From Clavulina sp. PMI_390 (Eukaryota > Basidiomycota > Agaricomycetes > Cantharellales > Hydnaceae), in assembly GCA_015039315.1 (NCBI GenBank), contig WIDE01000126.1, forward strand, positions 1-64,000: a stretch of 64,000 nucleotides of DNA, in the 5' to 3' direction. Positions 60,989 through 64,000 of this stretch are shown piece after piece; within the stretch, counting starts at the first letter, position 1; the number at the start of each line of letters is the position of its first letter. The translations under genes were made by a program, and so were the position numbers. Under the pieces are notes generated by a model, which worked only from the letters and a program-made list of their open reading frames with translations, was not told where the DNA came from and did not search any database.

Positions 60989-62539
60989 CTACGAGCTCTC
61001 GCACGAGCATTTTCGCCACGTGAGGGAATTCACCTCTTGCGTAAGCTCGGATTCGAGGTGATGCAGGCAAGAAGGCACACGGAGCTCCAACATCGGCGCA
61101 CCTTGAGCGCGCCGATTGGATAGCAATGACTTCACTGAGGTGCTAAGAGCCTCCCGAGTTTCTTCAGTCGATTCAGACTCGTCATCCACGATGATGCGTA
61201 ACTTTTCCAACCTCGGGAATTGGAGAGTCGAGGTTGATCCAAGCACGCTGTCGAGCACCATCGATAGTTCTTGATGATAATCGGACAGCCTAAGATAAGT
61301 GACGTTCTGGTATTGGCCCTGGTACATGGATAATGTCAGCACTACCGTCAACGCCTTAGTCCTCATAGAAATACTTACCGGCTGGCTAAAGTGGTCTGCA
61401 AGAATCTGGGCATGGCCGCTTAGTGCACTTGGCGATTCGTCCTGAACATCATAAGCTAAGGCAAATTCCAGCCTAAGATCCACGAGCTTACTCGTGTCGA
61501 ATAGGTCCAGCACTTTGCGTGTATCCTGAGCTAAGAAATTGATAATCTCAATTCCACGCAGAGAGGGAATCGAAACTGGCCACCAATCGTCATCATCAAT
61601 GTCACTACTTATGATGGACAGGTAGCGGATGACAAGCGTTTCGACGTGCCTGAAGCCTTCAAGAAAGCCGACGAGGCTTCCGGGGACTGTGTCCAACCCG
61701 TGAATATCAAGATGCAAGCACCAGAGCTGAGAATCACTGAGGCGAGGAAAAGAGCACCCTTTAAGCTCGAATATTTCGAGGTTTGGGAAATCTACAAATC
61801 TCAGATCCATCTGGTTTTGAAAAAACGTAGGCGAACCGCCAAGGAGAGACATCTTCTCGGTTCGAAGTAGCGATAACGTGCTGTCTCGGCCAAATGCATC
61901 ACATAAGGCGAGACCGTCGCTGAGTGCTTCTGCCACGATGGAAACTCCGCGGATGGGGCGCTCTTCAATCTGACGAATGATATCCTGTATAGAGCCAGCT
62001 TCCTTTTCGTAGTCACGGATTCTACGGGGAGGACAGCGAGACACGAGTACTTGGAGGGGGAGGTCCGAGGAGAGTTGGAGCGACCGTTGAAGTATAGGGA
62101 GGGGATCTGCTGGGTTGATCGTAGTCCAAAGTCGTGGACATACTAAGGCAGTAGCCCTCCACCGTCGACAGACCTGCATTAGCCACGCAGGATGGGGATC
62201 ACTATCATCAAGTTCGTGGTCTTGTGCATGGAAGTGAAAAATCATTCGTAGTAGTTCGTCCGGAATCTGGAGAACCGGACACACGGAGTTGGCCGCAACT
62301 GCATGCTCCAAACGAAGCGAGTCATGAAGGGACTGCGTTTTGTTGAGAAGCGAGCTAAGCAGTTGCAGCAATTGCTCTGAATGACCCAGAGAGCTGGAGA
62401 CTGCCTCTGCCCTCTTTGCGCGCGTATGAGGAGAATATGCTTGCTGCGTCGCTGCTGAAAGCGCGGTCTCCCCAAGCCTCTCCAGCTGATCTACTAGGAC
62501 GCGAACGTCGGAACAGAATGACTGCAATCCTGCACCCAT
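60989..62539 (-). CDS. F-box protein, array member F
   Basis: Exons 62539-61379 and 61318-60989 encode 496 aa. The 60-nt intron (GTAAGT...ACCAG) is a multiple of three without a stop, so the unspliced frame is also open (516 aa). Conservation of the junction (FSQP|GQYQNVTYLRLSDY) in all paralogues argues that it is spliced. N-terminus GLQSFCSDVRVLVDQLERLG, YSPHTRAKRAEAVSSSLGHSEQLLQLL. F-box at about 88-132 (SVCPVLQIPDELLRMIFHFH), CRRWRATALVCPRLWTTI. LRR-like middle with CSFPRLSDSQLWCLHLDI. C-terminal block ELSMVLDSVLGSTSTLQFPRL and tail WRKCSCESS. Predicted SCF receptor; closest in exon 2 to member C. Confidence 0.82.
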   Translation of the reverse strand: MGAGLQSFCSDVRVLVDQLERLGETALSAATQQAYSPHTRAKRAEAVSSSLGHSEQLLQLLSSLLNKTQSLHDSLRLEHAVAANSVCPVLQIPDELLRMIFHFHAQDHELDDSDPHPAWLMQVCRRWRATALVCPRLWTTINPADPLPILQRSLQLSSDLPLQVLVSRCPPRRIRDYEKEAGSIQDIIRQIEERPIRGVSIVAEALSDGLALCDAFGRDSTLSLLRTEKMSLLGGSPTFFQNQMDLRFVDFPNLEIFELKGCSFPRLSDSQLWCLHLDIHGLDTVPGSLVGFLEGFRHVETLVIRYLSIISSDIDDDDWWPVSIPSLRGIEIINFLAQDTRKVLDLFDTSKLVDLRLEFALAYDVQDESPSALSGHAQILADHFSQPVSISMRTKALTVVLTLSMYQGQYQNVTYLRLSDYHQELSMVLDSVLGSTSTLQFPRLEKLRIIVDDESESTEETREALSTSVKSLLSNRRAQGAPMLELRVPSCLHHLESELTQEVNSLTWRKCSCESS

Positions 62540-63105
62540 TGATAGGAGAAAAGAGTTGGTTGTTGAGGTGGGGTCAAAGGCTTGGGATCATGAACAGAGT
62601 ATCTGCACTGCCTCAAATGACTCATAGAGATGTTGGTCCCAGGGACACTCTCGATGCAAGCGGTGGCGATGTTCCAACGCAGTGTCAACAAACGCACGTG
62701 CACAGGAATTTGTGCCTCTCTGTGTCGTTTCACATCATATCTGAAGCGTATCTTTGGATGGAGCAAAGCACTTCGCCACCCTTAGTTACTTGTGTATTCC
62801 ACGCACGAATGCGTCCCTCCTTCAACACTCCCGTTCTAAGTCTGGCAACCCATCACATGTATGCAGCCAGTCCCCTGTTGATATATTTCTAAGTCGGGAT
62901 GCGTATATGTTGCTAGCTCATTCTTCGAGCGAAAATCATGGCCCATTTGATAACTCAAGTATTATGAACAGTAAAAGCGAATTTTGAACAAGGAGTGCAA
63001 TTGTACGAGCAGGGTTTGCGGTGAAACCGCACGATGAGAGTGAGGGCTATCCCATACCATCATGAACCGGTCAGTATGAGGGATCACGACAGAGAATCTC
63101 CAGCC
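62540..63105. other. Intergenic region, G to F
   Basis: 566 bp between tandem minus-strand genes, with the promoter of F near 62,540-62,700. No supported gene is seen. Confidence 0.45.
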
Positions 63106-64000
63106 CTATGAGGTTTGGCACGGGCATGGGTGCCACGTGAGGGACAATGTCGCTTGTAGGAGCTCCGTCCCGAGGTTGTGCAGGCACGTCGGAACACAAA
63201 GCGCCAACATCCCCCCGCCTCGAGAGCGCCGGCTCGACAACAATGACACAACGGACGTGCCCAATAGGCCTCGAGTTTTTTCAGATGATTCTGGGTCGGA
63301 TTCTACCACAGCCCATAACTCTTCCAGCTTGGGCAGCTGGAGGTCTGTGTGAGAATTAACGACACAACCAAGCACCATGGCTAGGTGTTCATGGTTATCG
63401 GATATTTTGAGAGAAGTAATGTTTTCGTACTGGGGCTGAGGAGAATATCAACACCGATGATCCAAAGCGAGGATAATAAGGTAGAACTCACTGATGGTTT
63501 GAAGTGCCGGGCCAAAGTCGAAACATGCTGCATTACTAACTCTGGTGAATCCACCCCGACATCATACGCTAATGCATGGTTCAACTCGAGTGTCGATAAC
63601 GCTTTGGTGTCGATGAGGCCTAAGGCCATGACCGTATCTGATGCGGTGGAGTGATTGATAGTCATTGATTCCAGGCTGCGCATGGGCGCTAACATTAGGT
63701 ACTCTTCATCATCATGAATGGAGACACATGACACATCAATCGAAATCACATTTCGAAAAGCGTGGACAAACGTGTTGTAAGGGTCGGTCGTGGTCTCTAG
63801 CATCTGGATGCTCAGGTGCGGGCACTGAAGCTGAGAATTGAGAAGGAATGGGAAGGAGCATGCCGTGACCTCAAACACTTGGAGGTTTGGTAAATCCACA
63901 CCAGCCAGATCCACCTGAATATCATAAATCCCGCTAGATAGCCGTATCAGCTCAGCAGGAATTGTTGAGAATGTGCTACCTCGCCCGAACGCATCGCGTA
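63106..64000 (-). CDS. F-box protein, array member G (cut by window edge)
   Basis: Only the 3' part is in the window. Exon 1 is open from the edge (RDAFGRGSTFSTIPAELI) to 63492; exon 2 is 63435-63106. The 56-nt intron is GTGAGT...CTCAG. The visible part matches residues from about 220 onward of the paralogues: LPNLQVFEVTACSFPFLLNS, HALAYDVGVDSPE, and YENITSLKISDNHEHLAMVLG, then SLLSSRRSRGGGMLAL and the tail WHPCPCQTS. The N-terminus and F-box would lie beyond 64000. Exon 1 starts the second exon with P-Q-Y rather than the usual G-x-Y. By relationship it is an SCF receptor. Confidence 0.78.

Overview
This is nuclear DNA from a filamentous basidiomycete, most likely an agaricomycete. The reasons are dense genes on both strands, many short (about 50-80 nt) GT-AG introns with CTAAC-like branch sites, F-box proteins of the agaricomycete 'LPDEILRMIF' type, and secreted cysteine-rich proteins resembling biotrophy-associated secreted protein 2 (BAS2). 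A Rhizoctonia/Ceratobasidium-like plant-associated fungus would fit, but that is inference. Exon joins below were made by eye from splice signals, reading frame and knowledge of the families. No search was run.

Left accessory region (1-11.2 kb). Four paralogous genes for small secreted proteins lie at 126-912 (-), 4926-5582 (-), 7074-7726 (-) and 10375-11016 (+). Each protein has a signal peptide and two copies of a six-cysteine module, split over two exons. The copies share a TATA box about 190 bp upstream of the ATG, a conserved leader, and an intron just after the stop codon. Three also share a downstream block with a small hairpin. Copies 2 and 3 form a tandem duplication with a period of about 2.14 kb. 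Copy 1 has lost one base near its 3' end. Among them sit a lone F-box gene (2664-4378), a decayed fragment of a related F-box gene (about 1980-2075), and a short gene for the complex II assembly factor SDHAF1 (8961-9401, -).

11.5-17.5 kb holds a WD40 protein related to DCAF4 and AMP deaminase, both on the minus strand. 18.2-25.8 kb holds four F-box paralogues in a row, all on the plus strand. At the right edge (59.2-64 kb) are three more members of the same family, all on the minus strand, so the two arrays face each other across about 33 kb of conserved genes.

That conserved block (26.2-58.7 kb) holds a nitronate monooxygenase (-), a PP2C phosphatase (-), RICTOR, the TORC2 subunit (+), a seven-helix rhodopsin-domain membrane protein (+), an ornithine cyclodeaminase/mu-crystallin family enzyme (-), the ribosome-biogenesis helicase DHX37/Ecm16 (+), and the RNA/DNA helicase Sen1/senataxin (-).

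Two themes stand out. One is the secreted-protein cluster with strongly conserved non-coding flanks. The other is the F-box family, whose members end in a conserved W-x2-C-x-C-x2-S tail that could be lipid-modified. With the DCAF4-like protein, the window encodes nine probable ubiquitin-ligase substrate receptors. No tRNA, rRNA, CRISPR or intact transposon was seen.
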